DNA from: JACXTP01 sp963789555
GTDB taxonomy: Archaea; Thermoplasmatota; Thermoplasmata; Methanomassiliicoccales; UBA472
Length of the DNA: 64,000 nt
Assembly: GCA_963789555.1 (NCBI GenBank)
Contig: CAWBKY010000009.1
Location: 186,001 to 250,000, forward strand
Direction: 5' to 3'
A program made the position numbers and the translations under genes. This document shows, piece by piece, positions 17,632 through 27,209 of this stretch (within the stretch, counting starts at the first letter, position 1; each line of letters starts with the position of its first letter). The notes beneath the pieces are model-generated. The model saw nothing but the letters and a program-made list of their open reading frames with translations. It was not told the DNA's origin and ran no database searches.

Positions 17632-19774
17632 TTGCTATGCCGACCCCGCCCAGGACGCCATGGTCACCTGGCTGCGGACCAACTCCGGGGTGGAGCGCCT
17701 GGAGGACCGGCGCTTCCGCCCCGCCTTCTACGTCTGGGCGCCGCAGCACCGCCTTGCCGACCTGAAGACCTCCCTGCTCATGCTCGGCACCGCCGAGGTC
17801 TCCGAGGAGCGGCGGCGCATCTGGCTGGGGGAGAGGGAGCGCGAGGTGCTGCGGGTGGTACCCTCCACCTACGACCAGCTCACCCCCCTGGCCCGCACCG
17901 TGGACCGCTGGGGCCTGTACCGCGACTACAAGCTCTTCAACGTGGACTTCCGCATGGAGCACCGCTACTTCATGGCCCACGACCTCTTCCCCATGGGGCT
18001 GCTGGAGTACGACGGGCGCTTCCGCCATCTGGACACGCCCTACCGCCTCGACTACGCCCTGCCGGACCTGCGCGTGTGCCGCCTCGACCTCAAGGTGGAG
18101 GCGAGGCAGCGCATACCCACGATGGAGGACCGGTTGCTCTCCGCGCACCTCAACGACACGGTGCTGGAGGGGGACGAGGCGGCGGTGCTGGAGGACCTGG
18201 ACCGCACCCTGCGCCGCATGGACCCGGACGTGGTGGTGACCGACGGCGGCGACGCGTTCTACCTGGACTACCTGCGGGCCCGCTCCGAACTGAACGGCGT
18301 CCCGGTGGAGCTGGGGCGGGACCAGGGCATGCGCCAGGCCAAGGGCAAGAGCTACTTCACCTACGGCCGCATCGTGTACAAGGCCCCGGCGCACAAGCTG
18401 CGCGGGCGCATCCACATCGATTCCGCCGGCTCCTTCATGTTCGACGAGTCCGGCCTGCACGGGGTCATCGACCTGTCGCGGCTGTCGCGCATCCCGGTGC
18501 AGGAGATGTCCCGCCTGTCGCCGGGCACGGCCATCAGCTCCATGCAGGTGAACGAGGCGCTGCGCATGGGCACCCTGGTGCTGTGGAAGAAGAACCTGCC
18601 CGAGGACTTCAAGACCGCCGGGGACCTGCTCGTCTCCGACCGGGGCGGCTTCATCTACGAGCCCAAGGTGGGCCTGCACGAGAACGTCTCCGAGGTGGAC
18701 TTCGCCTCGCTCTACCCGAGCATCATGGTGGTGCACAACATCTCCCCGGAGACGCTGCGCTGCGGCTGCTGCCCTGATTCCCGCCGCATCGTGCCGGAGA
18801 TCGGCTATCCCATCTGCGAGAAGCGGGAGGGCCTGCTGCCCCGCGTGCTGCGCCCCATCATCAAGCGCCGCCTAGCATTGAAACGGTTGGCCAAGGAGGG
18901 CGGCCGCCACGCCGAGGCCTACAAGGCCCGGGCCAAGGCCCTCAAGTGGGTGCTTGTGACGTGCTTCGGCTACACCGGCTACCGCAACGCCCGCTTCGGC
19001 CGCATCGAGTGCCACGAGGCCATCAACGCCTACGGGCGGGAGATCATGCTGCAGACCGCGGAGATGGCGGAGGCGCGTGGCTTCCGCATCCTGCACGGCA
19101 TAGTGGACTCGCTGTGGCTGGAAGGGGGCGGCGACGGCGCGGCCTTCTGCTCCGACGTCTCCCGGCGGATCGGCATACCGCTGCAGCTAGAGGGCGTGTA
19201 CCGCTGGATAGTCTTCCTGCCCAACGTCAGCACCGGGGTGGGCGCCCTGAACCGATACTACGGCCTCTTCTCGGACGGGGAGATGAAGTTGCGCGGCATC
19301 GCCGTGAGGCGGGGCGACACCACCGGCCTGGTGAAGCGCCTGCAGGGCGAGCTGCTGGAGGGCATGGCACGCTGCGCCGACGGGAAAGAGTTCCTGGAGA
19401 ACATCCCTGCGGTGCTGGGGACGACGCGCCGCTTCGTGGAGGAGATACGGTCCGGGACGGTGCCGCTGGATCAACTGGTGATCACCAAACGGGTGTCGCG
19501 GGAGGTGGAGGAGTACAGCGACCGCAAGAACGAGTCGCTGGACGCGCTCAAGCAGCTCAAGGCGGCGGGTTTCCGCGTCCCGCCGGGGGAGATGATCGAG
19601 TACGTGGTCCTGGCCAAGGACCGCCGCACCAGGCCGGCGCAGTTCCTCGACGGCGACGAGGCCTACGACGAGGGCAAGTACGTGGACCTGGTGCTGCGGG
19701 CCACGAGCGAGCTGCTCGCCCCCTTCGGCTACGACCTGGAGCGGATGCGGGCCGAGATGGCTAGGCCAGGATGA
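17612..19774 (+). CDS. polB2: Family B DNA polymerase, PolB2 type, with altered catalytic motifs
   Basis: Encodes 720 residues, shorter than replicative PolB (about 780). Motif A is intact (Asp363 in DFASLYPSI). Motif B is changed from KxxxNSxYG to K445-WVL-VT-C-FG. Motif C reads HGIVDS at 495-500 instead of YxDTDS, losing the first aspartate but keeping Asp499. The KLRGIAVRRGD and thumb (YSDRKNESLDALKQL) regions are PolB-like. The exonuclease looks dead: ExoI is LDLKVEA instead of DIE, and ExoII is DAFYLDY in place of FD. This pattern fits the archaeal PolB2 (Dpo2) group, shown in Sulfolobales to act in damage tolerance. Translesion synthesis here is inferred. No frameshift is seen in this gene. 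Confidence 0.88.
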   Translation: MRGWIVDCYADPAQDAMVTWLRTNSGVERLEDRRFRPAFYVWAPQHRLADLKTSLLMLGTAEVSEERRRIWLGEREREVLRVVPSTYDQLTPLARTVDRWGLYRDYKLFNVDFRMEHRYFMAHDLFPMGLLEYDGRFRHLDTPYRLDYALPDLRVCRLDLKVEARQRIPTMEDRLLSAHLNDTVLEGDEAAVLEDLDRTLRRMDPDVVVTDGGDAFYLDYLRARSELNGVPVELGRDQGMRQAKGKSYFTYGRIVYKAPAHKLRGRIHIDSAGSFMFDESGLHGVIDLSRLSRIPVQEMSRLSPGTAISSMQVNEALRMGTLVLWKKNLPEDFKTAGDLLVSDRGGFIYEPKVGLHENVSEVDFASLYPSIMVVHNISPETLRCGCCPDSRRIVPEIGYPICEKREGLLPRVLRPIIKRRLALKRLAKEGGRHAEAYKARAKALKWVLVTCFGYTGYRNARFGRIECHEAINAYGREIMLQTAEMAEARGFRILHGIVDSLWLEGGGDGAAFCSDVSRRIGIPLQLEGVYRWIVFLPNVSTGVGALNRYYGLFSDGEMKLRGIAVRRGDTTGLVKRLQGELLEGMARCADGKEFLENIPAVLGTTRRFVEEIRSGTVPLDQLVITKRVSREVEEYSDRKNESLDALKQLKAAGFRVPPGEMIEYVVLAKDRRTRPAQFLDGDEAYDEGKYVDLVLRATSELLAPFGYDLERMRAEMARPG

Positions 19775-20189
19775 GCAGGGCGCAGAGCGGGCAGGCTGAG
19801 CAGCTCCAGCGCATGGGCCGCTCTCGGGCCGTTCCCAGCGGGACAGGTCAATTCTGCTGAGCAAAGGGTCGCGAGGATGCATCGGTTCGCCCCGGAGGAG
19901 GTCCAGGGCCAGGTGGGATAGGAAGGCGGCCAGGGCCAATATCGGGTAGGGGGCGAGGACCGGAAGGAAGATGGCCGAGGCAGCGACCAGAGGCAGCAGG
20001 ACGGCAGAGGGAGTAGCTGGAATGGAGGCAGTGCTCATGGGCCTGGTCCGGTGAGAGCAGGCGGTCGATGTCGATGAGCATCGAGAGCATGGAGGAGGTC
20101 AAGGCGATCGGTCCCATTGCGCCGTCCAGGAGGAGCAGTGAACCGCCCAGCGCGAAGGCCGCCGCGGCATGATAAGGGGCGGCGCTCAT
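19761..20189 (-). CDS. YdjM/DUF457-like membrane protein, frameshifted
   Basis: The ATG at 20189 overlaps the stop of the upstream TctA-like gene. The first frame gives MSAAPYHAAAAFALGG, SSMLSMLIDIDRLLSPD and HEHCLHSS. A shift near 20030 continues AVLLPLVAASAIFLPVLAPY and LALAAFLSHLALDLLRGEP. The His/Asp pattern (PYHxxxA, LIDID, H..HS, SHLALD) and membrane helices resemble membrane-bound metal-dependent hydrolases. A further shift is needed to reach the proposed stop near 19761, so the 3' end is uncertain. It is convergent with polB2. Confidence 0.5.
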
Positions 20190-21786
20190 GCCATCAGCCC
20201 CAGCCATTGTTCGAGGGCGGGGCGCCAGCCAAAGCCCGCCAGGATCAGGGGGAGGAGGAGACAGCCGGTGAGACAGACCCGGCTCACGCCCAGTGCAGGA
20301 GGGAGGGAGCCGACAAGGGTGGCCGACGCAAAGGACCAAAAGCCCGGCGGGCCCACACATGACAGCGCAAAGGGCGACCACCAGGAGGAGGACGGGACGG
20401 GAGAGGCGTCCCCCCGACCGTCCCGAGCACCGCCTGGCCATGATGGCGCCGATCCTCACGGTGAGGACATAGGCCAGGAGGGAGGAGAGCAGTACGGAGA
20501 GGAGTAACAAGGCCAGATGGGCCGAGGTGAGCCGCCCCATGGAGGAGACGGTGGAGCCGCCCAACATGTCCTTCACCACCAGGAGGGCGCCGGTACCGCC
20601 CTGCCCGGTGGATGCCAGGGCCAACACGCCGAAGACCATGGCGGCCGTGCCCACGGCCGCGCTCATGGCGATGAACCTTCCGGCATTGGCCTCTTCATCG
20701 CGTCCGCTCTCCGGGCACATCATGGAGGCGGAGACGGTGGCGGAGGTGGAGGTGACCCCTGGCACCAGACCGGCCAACAATCCGGACAGGGAGCCGCTCA
20801 GCATCGAGGATCCATGTCGAGCGGTGGATGTGGCTCGTCCCTCTGCACCGGGAACGGCCGATCCGTCGGTGAAGCAAGCAAGGAAGGCACCCCGAAAAGC
20901 CCGGTCAGGAGAGGGAACATCATGTTGCCATCTACGCCGGACCACCCGGGGGAGGGGATGCGCCCCCAAAGCACGGCCACGCCCAGCAGGCCGGAGAGCA
21001 GGACCGACCCAAGGCGAGGGCGACGGGGGTCCAGCGTCTCCTGGTCAGCACCCACCGACCTTGGAGGGCGAGGGGGCCGGAGGGCAGCCGCCCCCGGAAC
21101 CGAGCGGGGAATGTGCCTTGGGCGGTCACGATGTCATAGCGCCACCAGCGCCTTCGGGCCCGACCGTGCACGACCGATTCCGTCTGGTGCGCAGGGCGAA
21201 CGGGGATGATGGAGGTCCTCGGTCCCTGGGAGTAGCTCCGGACCTGGAACGTGGCCTGCACCACCCTCTCCTGCCTTTGGCTCAAGACCATGAGGAGCAG
21301 CAACACCGTAAGCAGGCCGGGGATGTATCCGTCCAGTCTTTCCAAAGGGGACATCTCGCTCTGGAAGAGCAGAAGCAAGGGGATGGAGAGCAGCAACGCC
21401 ACCATGGCCCCGCATAGCGACCCCTCGGCGGCCAGACGGACCGCGGTAAGGCCCTTGCCGGCCAGGAGGAGGCGATGTCCGGGAAGGACCGAAAGGCAAC
21501 CCTCCTCTTCCGGCACGCCGATGAAGACGGAGGGGATGAAATCCAGGAAGCTGTGGGTCGCTGCGGCGGAAACGATGATGCAAGCGAGGAGGAGCGGGAC
21601 CAGGGCCAGGTCGATACCTATGGAGGCGCAGAAAGGTTCGATGACCTTGGCCAGGCTGGGGTAGCCCAATAGCATCAGCAGGGCCATGGTGTTGACGTGG
21701 ATGCCGGGAACCAGTCCAGTGAAGGTGCCCAAGGCGGTCCCGGCGAGCATGGCCCCCACCGCTGCGATGAGCACCGCCGCATCCAT
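20186..21786 (-). CDS. TctA-family (COG1784-like) membrane protein, frameshifted
   Basis: The N-terminal frame from 21786 has AVGAMLAGTALGTFTGLVPG and HVNTMALLMLLGYPSLA, the TctA/DUF112 signature, followed by several TM helices. Shifts near 21050, 20830 and 20300 join LLTGLFGVPSLLAS, a second internal repeat LSGLLAGLVPGVTSTSATVS, and LAGFGWRPALEQWLGLMA at the end. The two copies of the GLVPG motif mirror the internal duplication of TctA proteins. Substrate unknown. No TctB/TctC partner is visible nearby. Confidence 0.65.
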
Positions 21787-21881
21787 GATGACAGGGAAAG
21801 GGCCGGACAGGGATGGCGACGACCACTACTTCCATGCTGCGCCGGGAAGGATTATATCTTGCGTCTAGGTTGACATGGAAC

Positions 21882-22793
21882 ATGGTGGAGGTTGTGGTGG
21901 CCGAGCGGCTCACCAAGAATTATGAGGAGTTCCGTGCTGTCGATGGCATCAACTTCAGCATCCACCAGGGGGAGTGCTTTGGCTTCCTCGGCCCGAACGG
22001 GGCCGGAAAGAGCACCACCATGCGCATGATCCACTGCGCCTCTCCACTAACATCGGGCAAGCTCAAGGTCCTCGACCTGGACGTCACCCAAGAGCCAAGG
22101 CGGATCAAGGCCCTCATCGGCGTCGCCCCTCAGGAGAACAACCTCGACCCGGATTTCCCCGTTATCAAGAACCTCACCGCCTATGCCCGCTACTTCAAAA
22201 TGGACAAGGCCATGGCCCTGAAACGCGCCGAGGAGCTGTTGAAGTTCATGCAGCTGACCGAGAAACGGGATGAGATGGTGGAGGAGCTATCGGGGGGTAT
22301 GAAGCGCCGCCTCATCATCGCCAGGGCGCTCATCAACGAACCGCGCATCCTGATATTGGACGAACCGACCACTGGTCTGGACCCACAGGCCCGTCACCTC
22401 ATCTGGGAGCGCATCCGCGAGCTGAAACGGAAGGGGGTGACCGTCATCCTGACCACCCACTACATGGACGAGGCGGAGAAGCTGTGCGATCGCTTGGTCA
22501 TCATGGACAAGGGCAAGATCGTGGTGGAGGGCACCCCGCGCAAGCTCATCGAGGAACGGATCGGGGCGGAGGTCATAGAGATTGATGAGCCCAGTCCGGA
22601 GGTGGAGGCCTTTGCCAAGGCCAAAGGTCTAGATTTCGAACGAACGGCGGACCGATTGTTGATATATTCCCGTTGCTGCGAGGACCTGATCGGCGAGCTG
22701 CGCACCAAGTTCCAGTTGGACTCGGTGGTGATCCGCCGCGCCAGCCTGGAGGACGTGTTCCTGCGCCTGACCGGTCGGAGGCTGGTGGAATGA
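21882..22793 (+). CDS. ABC transporter ATP-binding protein (ABC-2 / DrrA type)
   Basis: Encodes 303 residues from the ATG at 21882. Walker A is GPNGAGKST, the Q-loop is GVAPQENNLD, the ABC signature is ELSGGMKRRL and Walker B is ILILDEPTTGLDPQAR, followed by the H-loop TTHYMDEAE. A C-terminal DrrA-like domain ends LEDVFLRLTGR. It powers the permease encoded next, with a 4-base overlap. The pair exports an unknown substrate such as lipid, drug or polysaccharide. Confidence 0.92.
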   Translation: MVEVVVAERLTKNYEEFRAVDGINFSIHQGECFGFLGPNGAGKSTTMRMIHCASPLTSGKLKVLDLDVTQEPRRIKALIGVAPQENNLDPDFPVIKNLTAYARYFKMDKAMALKRAEELLKFMQLTEKRDEMVEELSGGMKRRLIIARALINEPRILILDEPTTGLDPQARHLIWERIRELKRKGVTVILTTHYMDEAEKLCDRLVIMDKGKIVVEGTPRKLIEERIGAEVIEIDEPSPEVEAFAKAKGLDFERTADRLLIYSRCCEDLIGELRTKFQLDSVVIRRASLEDVFLRLTGRRLVE

Positions 22794-23575
22794 GCATCGC
22801 CAAGAACATCAGCTGGCGCAGCTGGGCGGTCTGGCAGCGCAACAAGGACGTTTTCCTCACCACCTGGAAGACCAACTTCCTTCCGCCCTTCCTGGAGCCG
22901 ATCCTCTACCTGGTGGCCATGGGGCTGGGCTTCGGCGTGCTCATCAACGACCTGGTGTTCCGGGGCGAGACCATCGAGTACATCGAGTTCCTGGCCCCGG
23001 GCCTTTTGGCCATCTCCATCATGTACGGGGCCTTCTTCGAGTGCAGCTTCGGTTCCTTCGTGCGCATGCACTACCAGAAGACCTTCGATGCCATGGTGGC
23101 CACCCCGCTCACCATCGAGGACGTCATCGCCGGGGAGATACTCTGGGGGGCGACCAAGAGCCTGATAAACACCACCATCGTCCTGGCCGTGATCACCGCC
23201 TTCGGGCTGGCCGAGTTCCCGGGACTGATCTTCGTGCCCCTGATCGCGTTCCTGGGCGGCATGATGTTCGCCAGCCTGGCCATGCTGTTCACGGCGTTGG
23301 TGCCGAACATCGACTCCTTCAACTATCCCTTCTTCCTGCTCATAACGCCCATGTTCCTCTTCAGCGGCACCTTCTTCCCCCTGGACGTCCTGCCCACCTG
23401 GGCCCAGAGCCTGGCCTACGCACTGCCGCTGACCCACGTCAGCATAGTGGTCCGGGACCTGTGCTTCAACTTCTTCGAGCTCATCGATGTGGCAAGCATC
23501 ATCTACATGTTCGGGGCCACGATCATTTTCTTCTTCGCTTCCATCTATCTGATGAAGCGTCGCCTGATCAAGTGA
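22790..23575 (+). CDS. ABC-2 type transporter permease
   Basis: Encodes 261 residues with about six TM helices, opening ISWRSWAVWQRNKDVFL. It has the ABC-2 C-terminal signature LITPMFLFSGTFFPLDVLP before the last helices. It overlaps the ATPase gene (ATGA), so the two form a two-gene exporter operon. Its end overlaps by 8 bases the convergent hpt gene. Confidence 0.9.
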   Translation: MSIAKNISWRSWAVWQRNKDVFLTTWKTNFLPPFLEPILYLVAMGLGFGVLINDLVFRGETIEYIEFLAPGLLAISIMYGAFFECSFGSFVRMHYQKTFDAMVATPLTIEDVIAGEILWGATKSLINTTIVLAVITAFGLAEFPGLIFVPLIAFLGGMMFASLAMLFTALVPNIDSFNYPFFLLITPMFLFSGTFFPLDVLPTWAQSLAYALPLTHVSIVVRDLCFNFFELIDVASIIYMFGATIIFFFASIYLMKRRLIK

Positions 23576-24125
23576 CGATGCGCACCCGTCCTTGGTGCAT
23601 CTCCAACTTTACCAGGGTCTTGATCTTGACCCCCAGCTCTTGCTCCAACGACGTCTTCCGGTCCCCCTTCTCGATCACCACGATGATGTCCACGATCTGC
23701 ACCCCCATGATCTGGAACGCCCGGACCAGGGCGGACATGGTCCCCCCGGTGCTGAGGACATCGTCCACGATCACCACCCGGTCCCCTTTGCCGATACCGT
23801 TGATGAACATGTCCGTGCGGGAATAACCGGTGGTCTGTTGCACGCTCACTTCTCCAGGCAGACCATAGCGGCGTTTTCGGACCACATTGTAGGGTATGCC
23901 GGTCCTGAGCGAGAGCGGGACCGCGAGCGGGATGCCCATGGCCTCGGGGGCAGTGATCAGGTCACAATCGAAGTCCCCGACCTCCAGGATGCGGTCCACC
24001 ACCTCCTGCAGGACCGCGGGGTCCATGGCCGGTATGCCATCGGTGATGGGGTTGACGAAGTAATCATAATCGCCCATCCGCACCACTGGGCTTTCCTCCA
24101 GGCTCCGCCTCAATCTCTGCAACAT
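23568..24125 (-). CDS. hpt: Hypoxanthine/guanine phosphoribosyltransferase, archaeal type
   Basis: Encodes 185 residues from the ATG at 24125 (MLQRLRRSLEESPVV). An upstream in-frame ATG would add 17 residues. Archaeal Hpt landmarks are GDYDYFVNPITDGIPA, APEAMGIPLA, RKRRYGLPGEVSVQQTTGYS and the PRPP loop VVIVDDVLSTGGT. It converts hypoxanthine or guanine plus PRPP to IMP or GMP. It forms a purine-salvage neighbourhood with the adenine deaminase 1 kb away. Confidence 0.88.
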   Translation of the reverse strand: MLQRLRRSLEESPVVRMGDYDYFVNPITDGIPAMDPAVLQEVVDRILEVGDFDCDLITAPEAMGIPLAVPLSLRTGIPYNVVRKRRYGLPGEVSVQQTTGYSRTDMFINGIGKGDRVVIVDDVLSTGGTMSALVRAFQIMGVQIVDIIVVIEKGDRKTSLEQELGVKIKTLVKLEMHQGRVRIVT

Positions 24126-24205
24126 GATGAGCCCATCCCCCTGACCGCTAATAATCCTCTCCATAAGGCAAGTCATATCATATCCGAAAGCATGAAGGTA
24201 ACATC

Positions 24206-24511
24206 ATGGCCTGGCGCGACGTGGGGTCGGTGGAGGATTATCCGAAGGGTTCGATGCGCAATCTCTCCTTGGACGGGAGATTGGTTTTGGTGGTTCACAC
24301 GTCCGAGGGCTTCCATGCCATGGACGGACGCTGCTCCCATATGGGCATGGACCTAGGGCGAGGGCGACTGGAAGGGGACACGGTGGAATGCTCGCTCCAC
24401 CATGCCGTCTTCGATGTGCGGGACGGCAAGGTGCTGCGCAACCTGGCCGCCCGGGACCTGCGCACCTATCCGGTCCGAGCGGAAGGCGGACGTGTGCTGC
24501 TGGACCTGTGA
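24206..24511 (+). CDS. Rieske [2Fe-2S] ferredoxin-like protein
   Basis: Encodes 101 residues. The two cluster-binding boxes are CSHMG (Cys/His) and CSLHHAVFD (Cys/His), separated by about 17 residues. This is the small soluble Rieske layout of dioxygenase and NirD-type ferredoxins. There is no signal or membrane anchor. It sits alone between two convergent phosphoribosyltransferase genes, so its redox partner is not evident. Confidence 0.9.
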   Translation: MAWRDVGSVEDYPKGSMRNLSLDGRLVLVVHTSEGFHAMDGRCSHMGMDLGRGRLEGDTVECSLHHAVFDVRDGKVLRNLAARDLRTYPVRAEGGRVLLDL

Positions 24512-24516
24512 GCGTT

Positions 24517-25179
24517 TCAACCGACGAGTCCCCAGCTACGACCCCTGCGCCGCACCTTGCCTTCCAGCTCCAGGTCCTTCAAAGTGCTTCGCACCAGCTC
24601 ATGGGACACTTCGATCTGGAACTGATCGTGGAACGCCTTCTGCACCTCGTCCTCCGCCTTGCTTTCCATCAAGGTCTTTGGCAGCAGGGTGCGCAGGTCC
24701 TCGTGCAGGTTCCAGGGGAAGATGAACCAGGTCCATTGCTCCTCCGGCACCTTGACCGAATAGAAGTCCGGCTCGGTCTTGGAATGGGTGATGTGCAACA
24801 AGGCAGCGGTGCGGACCTCCTTGGGATGGAGCGCGGCCACATGGCTGGTGGCGAGCTTGAGGCTCTCCCCGGTGTCGGTGATGTCGTCGACGATGAGCAC
24901 GTTCTCGTTCTCGATGTTGGCGTTAAGCTCCTGGGTCAATAGGGCCTTCCCATCCTGGTTGGCGGTGATGCCCCAATGCTCGGTCTTGATGGCATAGAGC
25001 TTCTTGACATGAAGATGGTCGCACAGCAGTCGGGCCGGCACCCAACCGCCCCGGGTGAGACCTATGACCACCGTCGGCTGACATGCGCTGTCTCGGATCT
25101 GGCGGGAAACGTCCAATGTCCATTTCGAAATCTCGTCATAGGTGACCAGTTTGCACCGGAAGCTCTCGACCTTGTTCAT
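24517..25179 (-). CDS. Phosphoribosyltransferase (COG2236 type) with C-terminal helical domain
   Basis: Encodes 220 residues. The PRPP loop is VLIVDDITDTGESL, and the substrate region includes VVIGLTRGGWVPARLL and AIKTEHWGI. COG2236 members are xanthine/guanine-type phosphoribosyltransferases in archaea. The last 50 residues (KAFHDQFQIEVSHELVRSTL to KVRRRGRSWGL) look like a small winged-helix-like tail. Downstream of adenine deaminase on the same strand, so probably one purine-salvage operon. Confidence 0.85.
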   Translation of the reverse strand: MNKVESFRCKLVTYDEISKWTLDVSRQIRDSACQPTVVIGLTRGGWVPARLLCDHLHVKKLYAIKTEHWGITANQDGKALLTQELNANIENENVLIVDDITDTGESLKLATSHVAALHPKEVRTAALLHITHSKTEPDFYSVKVPEEQWTWFIFPWNLHEDLRTLLPKTLMESKAEDEVQKAFHDQFQIEVSHELVRSTLKDLELEGKVRRRGRSWGLVG

Positions 25180-25251
25180 TGCCTCAGACCCCCTGGGCCG
25201 CCCCAGAGCAATGGCATGAAGGTTTCCAGGGTGATATTATTTTCCGGGACC

Positions 25252-26884
25252 TCAGTCGATGACGACCGGTACGAACTCCTGCCTTTTGGTATCGAACAGG
25301 CCTTTGTCGCAAAGCTTGAGCTCGGGGACCACCAACAAGCTTTGGAAAGAGAGCGTCATCATCGGTGCCGAGAGCTCGCAGCCCATGCGGGCCAGCATCT
25401 CGAAGACCCGGGCCTCGTCCTCGGCCACGGCATGGCAGGGGGCGGTGCTCATGAGCCCCGCCACGTCCAACACGAGGGACTCGTGGCGGTCCTGGTCCGT
25501 GACATAATACCCCCCTCCTTGCGCCGTTACCTGGTTCACCGCCTGGGCCAGGCATTCCGGGTCCGGACCGATGGCTATGATGTTGTGGGAATCGTGGGCC
25601 ACCGTCGACGCCACCGCCCCCCTCCTTAGCTTGAAGCCTGAGACGAACCCCAAGGCCACAGACGCCTGTCGGTATCGGTTCACTACCGCCATGGTGATGA
25701 CGTCCTTGGCCAGATCGGGCTGGACCACGCCATCCCTGACCTCCAGTTCGGCCATCTCGGCCTTGCTGTTGATGTGGTCCGGCACCACGCGGATCACCCG
25801 TACCTTGGCCTTGGGGCCCTTGTGCGACAGAGTGAACTCCTCCGGCCTGCGATGCTGCGCGTCCATGTGATCGCCCAGATGCACTGGTTTTGGGCTAAAG
25901 AGGGCTTTCCCGTCCTTCGCAACCAGTTCCCCTGCGACATAGACCTCCTGGACATTGAATTTTTTCAGGTCGTCCACGATGACGATGTCGGCCACCTTGC
26001 CCTTGGCCAAGGAGCCCCCGGGAAGGAAGTAATGCCACGAAGGCCAGGCGGTGACCGCCCGGATAGCATGGATGGGGTCCATCCCCAGCGCCACCGCCTT
26101 TCTCAGAAGGAGGTCGAGGTGACCGCTCATAAGGTCGGTCGCTTGTAGGTCGTCGGACACGAGGAAGCACTCGTTCGCTTTGGCGAAAGGGAGAAGTGCT
26201 CCGAGGTTACGATTGGCAGACCCTTCCTGGACCATGATCCACATGCCTAGGTGGAACTTCTCCTCCGCCTCGTCCGCGGTCAACGACTCGTGATCGGAGG
26301 ATATCCCGGCATTGATGTACTTCACCAGGTCGTTTCCGACCATGCCGGGACAGATGACCGTCCACTGGCTTCCAATACTCCCTTGCCACCTTGATCTTCT
26401 CCTTGATACCGACCTCGTCCCGAAGAACGGCGGGGAAGTCCATAACCTCCCCCAGCGCCACGAACTCCTTCATGCGCAGGAGCAGGTCTATCTCCTCCTT
26501 GCCGAGGACCGCGCCGGAGGTCTCGTGTTGGGTGGAAGGAACGCAGGACGGGGCTGTGAAATAGATACGTGATGGAACCCCTTTGGCGTCTTCGAGCATG
26601 TACCGCACACCGGTCATGCCAAGCACGTTGGATATCTCATGAGGGTCGTTTATGACCGAGGTGGTGCCATGGGGAACGGAGGCCTCGGCGAATCTGGATG
26701 GGCAGAGCTGAGAGGATTCGATGTGGATGTGTGCCTCTACGAAACCGGGCAGAATGTGATGCTCGGGCGCTTTCTCCAACCGTTCCACTGCCAATACCCT
26801 ACCGTCGGCAAAACTGACCCGGGCGGGATAGACCTTGCCCTCGATGACGTCCACGAACTGCCCCTCTACAGACCTCGGTTCCAT
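25252..26884 (-). CDS. ade: Adenine deaminase, one frameshift
   Basis: Hydrolyses adenine to hypoxanthine and ammonia. The amidohydrolase metal motif is ILPGFVEAHIHIESSQL in the first frame from 26884, followed by SVINDPHEISNVLG and the ALGEVMDFPAVL region. Near 26370 one base is lost or gained. The second frame runs GMVGNDLVKYINAGISSDHE to a normal C-terminal domain (VASTVAHDSHNIIAIG, LPG-type loops) ending at 25252. Joined length is about 543 residues, the family norm. With Hpt this gives a two-step adenine salvage route. Confidence 0.9.
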
Positions 26885-26945
26885 GGGGAATCAATCGCAT
26901 CCTGTGCCATAAAAATTCTTTTAATCGGGACACGGTCTGAACGTT

Positions 26946-27176
26946 GTGACCTATCCCCGGGAGGTCCTGAACGAGATCAAGTGGCGCCATAACGCCTTGG
27001 AAGAGGCTTTGGTGACCTATGTGCACCGTGGGGCGCCAGGTGACGTGCTGACCATATCTGGTAAGGACATCGTCGAGCTAGGTCGTTCCTTCTTCTCCAC
27101 CGCGGAGGCGACCATCCCTTACCATAGGATCGTGAGGATAGTCTTCAGACAGAAAGTGGTGTTCCCGGACAGATAG
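26946..27176 (+). CDS. UPF0248 (DUF504) family protein
   Basis: Encodes 76 residues from a GTG start. The whole sequence follows the archaeal UPF0248 pattern: TYPREVLNEIKWR, YVHRGAPGD, ISGKDI and IPYHRIVRI. Function unknown; the family is widespread in archaea as a small basic protein. It is divergent from adenine deaminase with only 61 bases between. Confidence 0.88.
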   Translation: MTYPREVLNEIKWRHNALEEALVTYVHRGAPGDVLTISGKDIVELGRSFFSTAEATIPYHRIVRIVFRQKVVFPDR

Positions 27177-27209
27177 AAAAGTGATGGAAGAGGTTTAATG
27201 GTCCTTGTC

